Assembly (NCBI GenBank): GCA_000432175.1
Contig: HF989508.1
Location: forward strand, 36,650 to 42,380
Reading direction: 5' to 3'
DNA from: Eubacterium sp. CAG:786
GTDB taxonomy: Bacteria; Bacillota; Clostridia; Oscillospirales; Ruminococcaceae
Length of the DNA stretch: 5,731 nt
Made by a program: the position numbers and the translations under genes. The notes under the pieces are model-generated. The model ran no database searches and was not told where the DNA came from. It saw nothing but the letters and a program-made list of their open reading frames with translations. The stretch's first letter is position 1; each line of letters begins with the position of its first letter. This document shows, piece by piece, positions 1-5,625 of this stretch.

Positions 1-354
1 GCCGGTGCTCATGTCGATGCCCGGGAGCTTACCCATGGAGGGGTGTCCCTGCAGTCTGGAGCCTATCTTACGGAGAGTCTTGAGTTCCTCGACCGGGAAG
101 AAGCCTCTCTGTGCAAGTACAGCGTAAAGCGCAGGAGCAGTGTGTCCCTTGGAAAGAACCAGTCTGTCCCTGTCGGGCATCGTGGGATTCTTGGGGTCAA
201 CGTTCATGCGGTGCATGTAAAGATAAGTCAGTGTGTCAGCGATGGAAAGGGATCCTCCGGGGTGTCCAGCCTTGGCAGCGTGTACGCCCTCGATCACTCC
301 CATTCTGACCTTTGTTGCAGCGATTTCAAGCTGCTTTTTCAGTAGTGCGTCCAT
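1..354 (-). CDS. Transketolase, N-terminal subunit of the split type (partial, 3' end beyond window)
   Basis: Transketolase moves two-carbon ketol units between sugar phosphates in the cytoplasmic non-oxidative pentose phosphate pathway, using thiamine diphosphate and a divalent metal. I translated 118 codons from ATG at 354; the frame stays open to base 1, so the C-terminal part of this subunit is missing. Visible motifs are H25 in the early helix, GHPGGSLS at residues 30-37, SKGH at 68-71 followed by APALYAVLA, and LQGHP at 101-105 leading to PGIDMSTG at 111-118. All are typical of the cofactor-binding N-terminal domain. GHPGGSLS, rather than the GHPGA of long single-chain transketolases, points to the split form in which a separate downstream gene encodes the C-terminal half. 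That partner gene would lie beyond base 1 and is inferred. The start is supported by a strong AGGAGGT site. The gene begins 66 bases after the HAD phosphatase stop. DXP synthase was considered, but the motifs fit transketolase better. Confidence 0.93.
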   Translation of the reverse strand, partial: MDALLKKQLEIAATKVRMGVIEGVHAAKAGHPGGSLSIADTLTYLYMHRMNVDPKNPTMPDRDRLVLSKGHTAPALYAVLAQRGFFPVEELKTLRKIGSRLQGHPSMGKLPGIDMSTG

Positions 355-358
355 ATAG

Positions 359-365
359 ACCTCCT
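359..365 (-). promoter_or_regulatory. Strong Shine-Dalgarno site of the transketolase gene
   Basis: The minus strand reads AGGAGGT, followed by CTAT and then ATG at 354. This is a near-perfect match to the anti-Shine-Dalgarno sequence, with rather short spacing. It fixes the start codon and suggests efficient initiation independent of the upstream gene. Confidence 0.85.
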
Positions 366-374
366 GTGAATTAT

Positions 375-386
375 GGGCTTTCGCCC
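375..386 (-). other. Small GNRA-loop hairpin in the transketolase leader
   Basis: In the transcript this reads GGGC-GAAA-GCCC: a four-pair GC stem closed by a GAAA tetraloop, a very stable loop type. It ends nine bases before the AGGAGGT site. No U-run follows, so it is not a good terminator. It might shape or protect the leader, but its small size means chance is possible. Confidence 0.4.
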
Positions 387-403
387 GGTTTAACTTTTAT
401 TCA

Positions 404-417
404 AGCGGAATTCCGCT
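404..417 (-). other. Perfect 14-base palindrome after the HAD gene stop
   Basis: AGCGGAATTCCGCT is a perfect palindrome starting three bases after the TAA stop of the HAD gene. As RNA it could form a five-pair stem with an AAUU loop. The transcript continues UGAAUAAAAGUUAAA, which is A-rich rather than U-rich, so it is not a convincing intrinsic terminator. It could also be a protein-binding site or an RNA 3'-end stabiliser. The 66-base gap holds only this palindrome, the GAAA hairpin and the ribosome site. Confidence 0.4.
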
Positions 418-420
418 GAT

Positions 421-1227
421 TTACATTTTTTCGATGTGCTCAATAAGCTGCGCCATCGCACCGGAATTATTGTCGCAAAGGACGATATCTGCGGCTTCCC
501 AGACGGACGGCTGTGCATTAGCGACTGCCGCCCCCAGGTCTGCGGACTGTATCATTGCAAGGTCGTTCATGAAATCCCCTGCCGCAACGGTAAATCTGTC
601 CTCAGCACCTATCGCCTTTATCAGCTGACGGTAGCCTGCCGCCTTGTCAATTCCCTCCGGCAGACACTCAAAGAACATCGGCGCAGAGCGCACCCAGTGC
701 ACGCTCTGGAACTCCGGCGTGCTCTCAACGTACTTTTCAAGCCCGTCAAGCTTCTCCGGAGGATAGGCGAAAAGCACTTTCAGCCAGCCGTCGCGCGGGA
801 TCTCATCGAGCGGCGTCCAGTCAGCCTGAACGTGCTCAAGGTCAAGGTGCCACTGTTCCATTTCATTCAGGAACGGAACAAACACCGTGTTCTCCCGCAG
901 AACTTCCACGCCGATATCCGGGAACTTCTCAGCTATCTTTTTTATTATGCCCAGCGCCTTATCTCCGATAGCGCACTGCCACAGGAATTTCTCCTGCCTG
1001 AAGTCATACACCGCAGCGCCGTTATAAACTACTGCCGGACAATCCAGCCGCAGCTTATCGGCAATGTGCTTTGCCATCGCGTACCCGCGGCCGGTCGCCA
1101 TCGTGAAGATGCCGCCGCCCCTGCGGAAGCGCTCTATTGCCTCTAGGTCCCCGGGGAGTATCTGCTTGTCGTCCGTCAGCAGAGTTCCGTCGAGGTCTGT
1201 CATCAGTATTACCTTGCTGAAATCCAT
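421..1227 (-). CDS. Cof-type HAD-IIB family phosphatase
   Basis: A 268-residue member of the haloacid dehalogenase superfamily, Cof/YbiV-like subgroup IIB. These are cytoplasmic Mg2+-dependent phosphatases acting on sugar phosphates, flavin or other small phosphorylated metabolites. All four HAD motifs are visible: motif I DLDGT with nucleophile D11 and acid/base D13; motif II T45 in MATGR; motif III K195 in the GIDKAAGYRQL segment; motif IV GDFMND with D218 and D222. The roughly 140-residue stretch between motifs II and III fits the C2 cap of class IIB, and total length is normal. The start at 1227 lies two bases after the rluD stop. AGAGGG, six bases upstream inside the end of rluD, supports it. 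The gene is probably translationally coupled to rluD. The substrate cannot be read from sequence. Its position before a transketolase gene makes a sugar phosphate conceivable, but that is inference. Confidence 0.93.
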   Translation of the reverse strand: MDFSKVILMTDLDGTLLTDDKQILPGDLEAIERFRRGGGIFTMATGRGYAMAKHIADKLRLDCPAVVYNGAAVYDFRQEKFLWQCAIGDKALGIIKKIAEKFPDIGVEVLRENTVFVPFLNEMEQWHLDLEHVQADWTPLDEIPRDGWLKVLFAYPPEKLDGLEKYVESTPEFQSVHWVRSAPMFFECLPEGIDKAAGYRQLIKAIGAEDRFTVAAGDFMNDLAMIQSADLGAAVANAQPSVWEAADIVLCDNNSGAMAQLIEHIEKM

Positions 1228-1229
1228 TC

Positions 1230-2126
1230 TCAGCCCTCTATGCTCTTTAAGAATTTTTTGAAATAATCCGGAAGTTCACTGTCGAATTCCATGTACTTTC
1301 CCGTTCTCGGGTGCACAAATCCGATCTTCTTCGCGTGGAGGCACTGCCCCTCCAGCCATGCGGGCTTCCCGCTGCCATAGACCGGGTCTCCGGCGACCGG
1401 GTGCCCCAGATACGCCATGTGCACGCGTATCTGATGTGTACGTCCTGTTTCCAGCCTTACCCTGAGATGAGTGTACCCTGCAAAGCGCTCCAGCACAAAA
1501 TAATGCGTCACTGCCTCGCGGGAATTCTCGGTCGTCACGCACATCTTCTTGCGGTCGGTCTTGTGCCGCCCTATCGGGGCGTTCACAACTCCGTCCTCTT
1601 TTATTGCTCCGCAGACAACGGTTTCATACTCGCGCGTGAAGCTGTGTTCCTTTATCTGCTCGGATAATCCCAGGTGCGCAAAGTCATTCTTCGCCACCAT
1701 GAGAAGCCCGCTCGTGTCCTTGTCGATACGGTGGACTATCCCCGGGCGTATCTCGCCGTTTATTCCCGAAAGCCTGTCGCCGCAATGGAACATCAGCGCG
1801 TTGACCAGCGTGCCGGAATAATGCCCTGCCGCCGGGTGGACTACCATGCCCTTCGGCTTGTTCACCACCAGCAGGTCGTCGTCCTCGTAGACTATTTCCA
1901 GGGGAATATCCTCCGGCAGAATGTCTGCGCTCTGCGGCTCGGGGACGTTTATTTCAACAAGCGCACCAGCCTGCGGAATATCCTTTTTACCGCAAGGCAA
2001 GCCGTTAACCAGCACGTTTCCCTGCTCTATCAGCCGGACTGCCGCGCTGCGGGATAATTCCGTGCCGTCGGCAATAAGCTTGTCCAGACGTACCCCTCCG
2101 GGTGCGATGATCTCAATCGTTTCCAT
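1230..2126 (-). CDS. rluD: RluA/RluD-family 23S rRNA pseudouridine synthase
   Basis: A 298-residue enzyme that isomerises uridines to pseudouridine in RNA. RluD itself modifies helix 69 of 23S rRNA, but the exact target here is not provable from sequence. An N-terminal S4 RNA-binding domain (about residues 12-60) shows RLDKLI, LSRSAAVRLIEQGNVLVNG and later VEINVP. The catalytic domain shows NKPKGMVVHPAAGHYSGT from residue 89, then HRIDKDTSG from 132 with catalytic D135, and near the end the substrate-binding stretch LETGRTHQIRVHMAYLGHP. Length is usual for the S4-containing RluC/RluD group; Bacillus homologues beside lspA are called YlyB. The ATG lies inside lspA with a 14-base overlap and has no recognisable Shine-Dalgarno sequence, so I infer coupling to lspA translation. 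The S4 domain starts at about residue 12, so little room exists for a later start. The family is certain; the gene symbol is used loosely. Confidence 0.93.
   Translation of the reverse strand: METIEIIAPGGVRLDKLIADGTELSRSAAVRLIEQGNVLVNGLPCGKKDIPQAGALVEINVPEPQSADILPEDIPLEIVYEDDDLLVVNKPKGMVVHPAAGHYSGTLVNALMFHCGDRLSGINGEIRPGIVHRIDKDTSGLLMVAKNDFAHLGLSEQIKEHSFTREYETVVCGAIKEDGVVNAPIGRHKTDRKKMCVTTENSREAVTHYFVLERFAGYTHLRVRLETGRTHQIRVHMAYLGHPVAGDPVYGSGKPAWLEGQCLHAKKIGFVHPRTGKYMEFDSELPDYFKKFLKSIEG
1234..1240 (-). promoter_or_regulatory. Shine-Dalgarno site of the HAD phosphatase inside the rluD 3' end
   Basis: The minus strand reads TAGAGGG, then CTGAGA, then ATG at 1227. The site overlaps the last codons of rluD and lies just before its TGA stop. 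Ribosomes finishing rluD would therefore be next to the HAD start. This supports the chosen start and translational coupling. Confidence 0.65.
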
Positions 2127-2673
2127 CGGTTTTCGGCGCTTCGGGAGCGCTTTCTGCAGATTTGCCCTGCTTCTTCTGACGGCTTTCCTTTACCTCGTCT
2201 ATCACAACGAAAAGGCACAGCAGGATTCCACCTACTACCGCGCAGATATCAGCAAAGTTGAATATCGCAAAGTTGATTATGCGCACATCAATGAAGTCAA
2301 TAACAGCGCCGCCGTTGAACACACGGTCAACCAGATTTCCAACGCCGCCGCCAATTATCAGCGAAACCGCAACGACATACGGCGCACGCTGTATTCTCTT
2401 TGTCAGCAGACCCACTATCAGCGCCACTATCACGACAGAAGTGATAACGATGAGGAACACCGTTTTTCCCTCCATCATGCTGAATGCAGAACCGCTGTTA
2501 AGGCAGTAGTACAAATTCAGCACCTCGGTGTCACCGGCTTTGATGAGGTGAACCGTGGAGTTCAGTTCCATGTTAGTGCTTATCAGCCACTTGGTCAGCT
2601 GATCTATTCCCACAAGCAGCAGCGCCAGAACAAGCGCCGCATACTGCCTGTATTTACTCAGAAATGCTTTCAT
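2113..2673 (-). CDS. lspA: Lipoprotein signal peptidase II (prolipoprotein signal peptidase)
   Basis: An integral membrane aspartyl protease that removes the signal peptide from prolipoproteins after Lgt has added diacylglycerol to the lipobox cysteine. Four hydrophobic segments are visible at about residues 11-31, 71-90, 98-113 and 138-159. Family motifs appear in order: DQLTKW at 24-29, NSGSAFS at 59-65, GGGVGNLVDR at 108-117, VIDF with catalytic D126, and NFAD with catalytic D142. At 186 residues it is somewhat longer than the usual 150-170. The excess is a polar tail after about residue 160, rich in K, A, S, E and P, presumably cytoplasmic. The start at 2673 has AAAGGG four bases upstream and GGAG ten bases upstream. 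The gene follows ileS by 78 bases and overlaps rluD by 14, matching the common Firmicute ileS-lspA-rluD arrangement. Confidence 0.96.
   Translation of the reverse strand: MKAFLSKYRQYAALVLALLLVGIDQLTKWLISTNMELNSTVHLIKAGDTEVLNLYYCLNSGSAFSMMEGKTVFLIVITSVVIVALIVGLLTKRIQRAPYVVAVSLIIGGGVGNLVDRVFNGGAVIDFIDVRIINFAIFNFADICAVVGGILLCLFVVIDEVKESRQKKQGKSAESAPEAPKTDGND
2136..2150 (-). other. Small hairpin just upstream of the rluD start, inside lspA
   Basis: The transcript reads GCGCU-CCCGA-AGCGC, a five-pair GC-rich stem with a five-base loop. It ends nine bases before the rluD ATG, where a Shine-Dalgarno site would normally sit. It lies within the codons for the LspA tail, so coding constraint or chance may explain it. 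Confidence 0.3.
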
Positions 2674-2677
2674 TATG

Positions 2678-2687
2678 CCCTTTCTCC
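2678..2687 (-). promoter_or_regulatory. Ribosome binding region of lspA
   Basis: The minus strand reads GGAGAAAGGG, then CATA, then ATG at 2673. Two overlapping candidates exist: GGAG with ten-base spacing and AAAGGG with four-base spacing. Either supports the chosen lspA start, and their presence suggests that lspA initiates independently of ileS. Confidence 0.6.
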
Positions 2688-2712
2688 GAACTGAATGCCA
2701 TCAACAAATTTA

Positions 2713-2742
2713 GCAGGGAAAGGGAAAATCCCCTCCCCCTGC
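2713..2742 (-). terminator. Strong hairpin between ileS and lspA: possible intra-operon terminator or attenuator
   Basis: On the minus-strand RNA, GCAGGGGGAGGG pairs with CCCUUUCCCUGC across the loop GAUUUU. This gives 12 consecutive pairs, two of them G-U. One more G-U and one U-A pair can extend the base. On the plus strand the two G-U positions become A-C mismatches, so the structure favours minus-strand RNA, the coding direction. It begins nine bases after the ileS stop codon. The following UAAAUUUGUUGA is only moderately U-rich, so termination is probably partial if it occurs. Alternatives are a transcript 3'-end stabiliser or processing site that sets different ileS and lspA levels. No promoter is visible between the hairpin and lspA, 39 bases later, which argues against full termination. 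Confidence 0.65.
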
Positions 2743-2751
2743 CAGGATCTA

Positions 2752-5577
2752 TCAGCCCAGATCAAGCTTCATAACTGCTGCGCAGCGTGCGCAGAGGTGC
2801 GGGTACTGTGCGTCAGAGCCTACTGACGGAGCATGGCTCCAGCAGCGCTCGCACATCTCTCCGGCAGCCTTTTCAACGGTGACGGAAACGCCCTCAACAG
2901 CGCCCTTGAATTCGCCGTCAGCGCCGTTCTTAACATTAACGTAAGAAACGGAGAATGCCTGCGCAAGTTCCGGATAAGAGGACAGCTGCTCGTAATCAGC
3001 GCCCTCAGTGCAGATAGTCACGCCAGCGTCAAGGGACTTACCGATAACGCCCGCTGTACGCTTCTCCTCAAGAGCCTTGAGAACATCGTCGCGTACTGCG
3101 TGGATCTTGTTCCACTTAGCCTCAAACTCAGTGCTGATAACAACGCCGGTCTTTTCGGGCATCTGGTTGAACGGAACGCCGCGCAGGTCGTCTGTGGACT
3201 TATGCGGCATGTACTTCCAGATCTCATCAGATGTGAATGTGAGGATAGGAGCAACAAGTCTTACCAGAGAGTCCAGAATGATATACATTGTTGTCTGCAC
3301 TGCGCGTCTTTCCTCAGCCTTTTCAGCGGAGCAGTACAGCGTATCCTTGACGATATCCAGGTAGAAGTTGGACATGTCAACAACGCAGAAGCTGTGAATT
3401 GCATGATATGCAAGATAGAAGTCAAATGCTTCATAGGAAGCCTTTACCTTTTCGATAACTGCGTCAAGTCTTGACAGCGCCCACTTGTCAAAGTCGCTGA
3501 GCTTATCCAGTGCGACCATGTCGGTATCAGGGCTGAAGCCCTCTCCGTTGCCCAGATTTCCAAGAATAAAGCGAGCGGTGTTTCTTATCTTTCTGTAAGC
3601 CTCGGAAAGCTGCTTAAGCATTTCCGGAGAAACTCTTACATCGTTGTGGAAGTCAAGTGAAGCCACCCACAGACGGAGCACATCCGCGCCATACTTGCTG
3701 ATTACTTCCTCAGGAAGCACGACGTTGCCCTTGGACTTGTGCATTACCTCGCCCTTGCCGTCAACTACCCAGCCGTGTGTGCAGACTGCCTTGTAAGGCG
3801 CTCTGCCGGTGGTGGCAACGGAAGTCAGCAGTGAACTCTGGAACCAGCCGCGGTACTGGTCGCAGCCCTCAAGATAGAGGTCGGCCGGCCAGGACAGCTC
3901 AGGACGCTCCTGGAGAACAGCGGCATGTGTGCAGCCGGAGTCGAACCATACGTCGAAGATGTCCATTTCCTTGCGGAACTTGTTGCAGCCGCACTCGCAC
4001 TTAACGCTTGCGGGAATGAACTCGGACGGATCCTTGGAGTACCATGCGTCGGAGCTTTCCTTTCTGAACATGTCAGAAATTGCCTTGATGGTCTCGTCAT
4101 TTACGATGACCTTTCCGCAGTCCTCACAGTAGAGTATCGGAATCGGAACACCCCAGCGGCGCTGACGGGAAATGCACCAGTCGCTGCGCATGTTGACCAT
4201 GTTCTTGATACGTTCCTCGCCCCACTCAGGGATCCACTGAACGTCCTCGATAGCCTTGATGGTGTCAGCCTTGAACATATCAACGTTGCAGAACCACTGG
4301 TCTGTAGCGCGGTAGATGATAGGCTCGTGGCAGCGCCAGCAGTGCGGATACGGGTGGACTATCTTCTGCATTGCGAGCAGTGTATTGTCGTCCTCAAGAC
4401 GCTTGGCAATAGCCTTGTTTGCGTCTGCAGTCTTCAAGCCGGCAAAATCGCCTGCTTCTTCAGTCAGCACGCCCTTTTCATTAACGGGCACGATTATCTT
4501 GAACATGCCCTTGTACTTGTTGCATACCTCAAAGTCCTCAAGACCGAAGCCAGGAGCGGTGTGAACGCAGCCTGTACCGCTGTCGAGAGTTACGTGGTCG
4601 CCCACGATGACCGGAGACTTTCTGCCCATGAACGGGTGGTCGGTTTCGATGAGCTCAAGCTCAGAACCGAGGAAAGAACCAACCGTGCTGTACTTTCTGA
4701 TGCCCACTGCTTCCATAACGGTGGAAACAAGCTCGGTAGCCATCAGCAGATACTGACCGAAAGACTTGCTCTCCTCGTCCTCAACCTTTACGAATGTATA
4801 CTCGTAGTTCGGGCCAAGGCAGATAGCCAGGTTGCCCGGGAGAGTCCATGTGGTAGTGGTCCAGATAACTACATAAGCCTTGCTCAGGTCAATTCCGAGA
4901 TCATCGAACTTGCCCCTGGAGTCGGTTATCGGGAACTTTACATAGATGGAGTAGCAGGGGTCGTCCTGGTACTCGATCTCAGCCTCAGCCAGGGCGGTGT
5001 TGCAGTCTGCGCACCAGTAAACCGGCTTTAAGCCCTTGTAGATGTAGCCCTTCTGCATCATCTTGCCGAATACCTCGACCTGCTTTGCCTCAAATTCAGG
5101 TCTGATGGTGAGATAAGGGTTATCGAAGTCGCCCCAGACGCCAAGACGCTTGAACTGCTTCTTCTGACCGTCCAGGCAGGACAGCGCGAACTCGCGGCAG
5201 CTCTTTCTGAGAGTTACCGGGTCGATTGTACCGCTGTCAAGACCTATCTGCTTGATAGCCTTCAGTTCGATAGGCAGACCGTGGCAGTCCCAGCCGGGAA
5301 CGTAATTTGCGTTGAAGCCGGTCATGCTCTTGTACTTTACAATGATATCCTTGAGCACCTTGTTCATCGCGGTACCCATGTGGATATTACCGTTAGCATA
5401 TGGAGGTCCGTCGTGAAGGGTGTAGGAAGGCTTGCCCTTGTTCTTTTCAGAAAGTGCGTAGTACAGGCGATCCTGCTCCCACTTGTCCAGCATATCCGGC
5501 TCTCTCTGGGGGAGATTGCCCCTCATCGGAAAGTCGGTCTTGGGAAGATTTAGTGTGTTGTTGAAATCCTCTGACAT
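2752..5577 (-). CDS. ileS: Isoleucyl-tRNA synthetase (class I, with editing domain)
   Basis: A cytoplasmic enzyme that charges tRNA-Ile with isoleucine using ATP and hydrolyses mischarged valine. The 941-residue length is normal for the bacterial form. The Rossmann catalytic domain carries PYANGNIHMGT, with the HIGH-type motif as HMGT at 66-69, and GWDCHGLPIE at 95-104. The CP1 editing domain has the Thr-rich WTTTTWTLPGN at 239-249, and H339 and D348 in the VHTAPGFGLED stretch, spaced as in E. coli IleS. Cysteines C484, C487 and C527/C529/C531 form a likely zinc knuckle before WFDSG at 544-548. The KMSKS-type loop reads MHKSKG at 612-617. The anticodon-binding domain begins near DKWALSRL (697-704). 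A C-terminal zinc finger uses C909, C912, C929 and C932, as in bacterial IleS1. AGGAG nine bases before the ATG supports the start, and the N-terminal NLPKTDFPMR is typical of the family. Translation ends with tandem TGA-TAG stops. Confidence 0.98.
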   Translation of the reverse strand: MSEDFNNTLNLPKTDFPMRGNLPQREPDMLDKWEQDRLYYALSEKNKGKPSYTLHDGPPYANGNIHMGTAMNKVLKDIIVKYKSMTGFNANYVPGWDCHGLPIELKAIKQIGLDSGTIDPVTLRKSCREFALSCLDGQKKQFKRLGVWGDFDNPYLTIRPEFEAKQVEVFGKMMQKGYIYKGLKPVYWCADCNTALAEAEIEYQDDPCYSIYVKFPITDSRGKFDDLGIDLSKAYVVIWTTTTWTLPGNLAICLGPNYEYTFVKVEDEESKSFGQYLLMATELVSTVMEAVGIRKYSTVGSFLGSELELIETDHPFMGRKSPVIVGDHVTLDSGTGCVHTAPGFGLEDFEVCNKYKGMFKIIVPVNEKGVLTEEAGDFAGLKTADANKAIAKRLEDDNTLLAMQKIVHPYPHCWRCHEPIIYRATDQWFCNVDMFKADTIKAIEDVQWIPEWGEERIKNMVNMRSDWCISRQRRWGVPIPILYCEDCGKVIVNDETIKAISDMFRKESSDAWYSKDPSEFIPASVKCECGCNKFRKEMDIFDVWFDSGCTHAAVLQERPELSWPADLYLEGCDQYRGWFQSSLLTSVATTGRAPYKAVCTHGWVVDGKGEVMHKSKGNVVLPEEVISKYGADVLRLWVASLDFHNDVRVSPEMLKQLSEAYRKIRNTARFILGNLGNGEGFSPDTDMVALDKLSDFDKWALSRLDAVIEKVKASYEAFDFYLAYHAIHSFCVVDMSNFYLDIVKDTLYCSAEKAEERRAVQTTMYIILDSLVRLVAPILTFTSDEIWKYMPHKSTDDLRGVPFNQMPEKTGVVISTEFEAKWNKIHAVRDDVLKALEEKRTAGVIGKSLDAGVTICTEGADYEQLSSYPELAQAFSVSYVNVKNGADGEFKGAVEGVSVTVEKAAGEMCERCWSHAPSVGSDAQYPHLCARCAAVMKLDLG

Positions 5578-5586
5578 CAGCTATGT

Positions 5587-5593
5587 CTCCTTA
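5587..5593 (-). promoter_or_regulatory. Shine-Dalgarno site of ileS
   Basis: The minus strand reads TAAGGAG, with nine bases between AGGAG and the ATG at 5577. This is a canonical site with good spacing, and it decides the ileS start. Confidence 0.85.
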
Positions 5594-5605
5594 GTATTTA
5601 TCTTT

Positions 5606-5620
5606 CTCCGTTTATCGGAG
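5606..5620 (-). other. Small hairpin in the ileS leader
   Basis: The transcript reads CUCCG-AUAAA-CGGAG, a five-pair stem with a five-base loop, in the 48-base gap before ileS. It is followed by AAAGAU with no U-run, so it is not a terminator in the coding direction. The left arm CUCC could alternatively pair with the GGAG of the ileS ribosome site, but only over about four pairs. The gap is far too short to hold a T-box leader. Confidence 0.35.
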
Positions 5621-5625
5621 TGGTT

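Noticed and set aside
43..345. A 100-codon plus-strand open frame at the left edge.
   Set aside because: The minus strand here encodes an unmistakable transketolase N-terminus, and the plus frame is its mirror.
366..402. Possible promoter for the transketolase gene: TTGAAT and CATAAT boxes on the minus strand.
   Set aside because: The spacer is about 23 bases, far from the usual 16-18, and the second box is only about eight bases from the ribosome site. No better pair is visible.
404..417. The palindrome after the HAD gene as an operon-ending terminator.
   Set aside because: The stem has only five pairs and A-rich rather than U-rich RNA follows. The next gene lies 50 bases on, on the same strand.
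436..1146. A 236-codon plus-strand open frame opposite the HAD phosphatase.
   Set aside because: It is codon-register antisense to a gene with all four HAD motifs, and no domain is recognised in the mirror product.
1921..2694. A 257-codon plus-strand open frame covering the whole of lspA.
   Set aside because: It is codon-register antisense to lspA, whose motifs and catalytic residues are clear. The antisense product, rich in H, Q, R and Y, looks like mirrored membrane-protein codons.
2833..3474. A 213-codon plus-strand open frame opposite the ileS 3' part.
   Set aside because: It has the same codon-register mirror origin, no recognisable family and no separate gene context.
3925..5031. A 368-codon open frame on the plus strand, antisense to ileS.
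   Set aside because: It is in exact codon register with ileS, so it stays open simply because ileS lacks TTA, CTA and TCA codons there. It has no recognisable domain, and ileS is certain.
5594..5602. TAAATA as a -10 box for an ileS promoter.
   Set aside because: The six bases about 17 upstream (CCACTC) do not resemble a -35 box, and a start there would fall in or next to the ribosome site.
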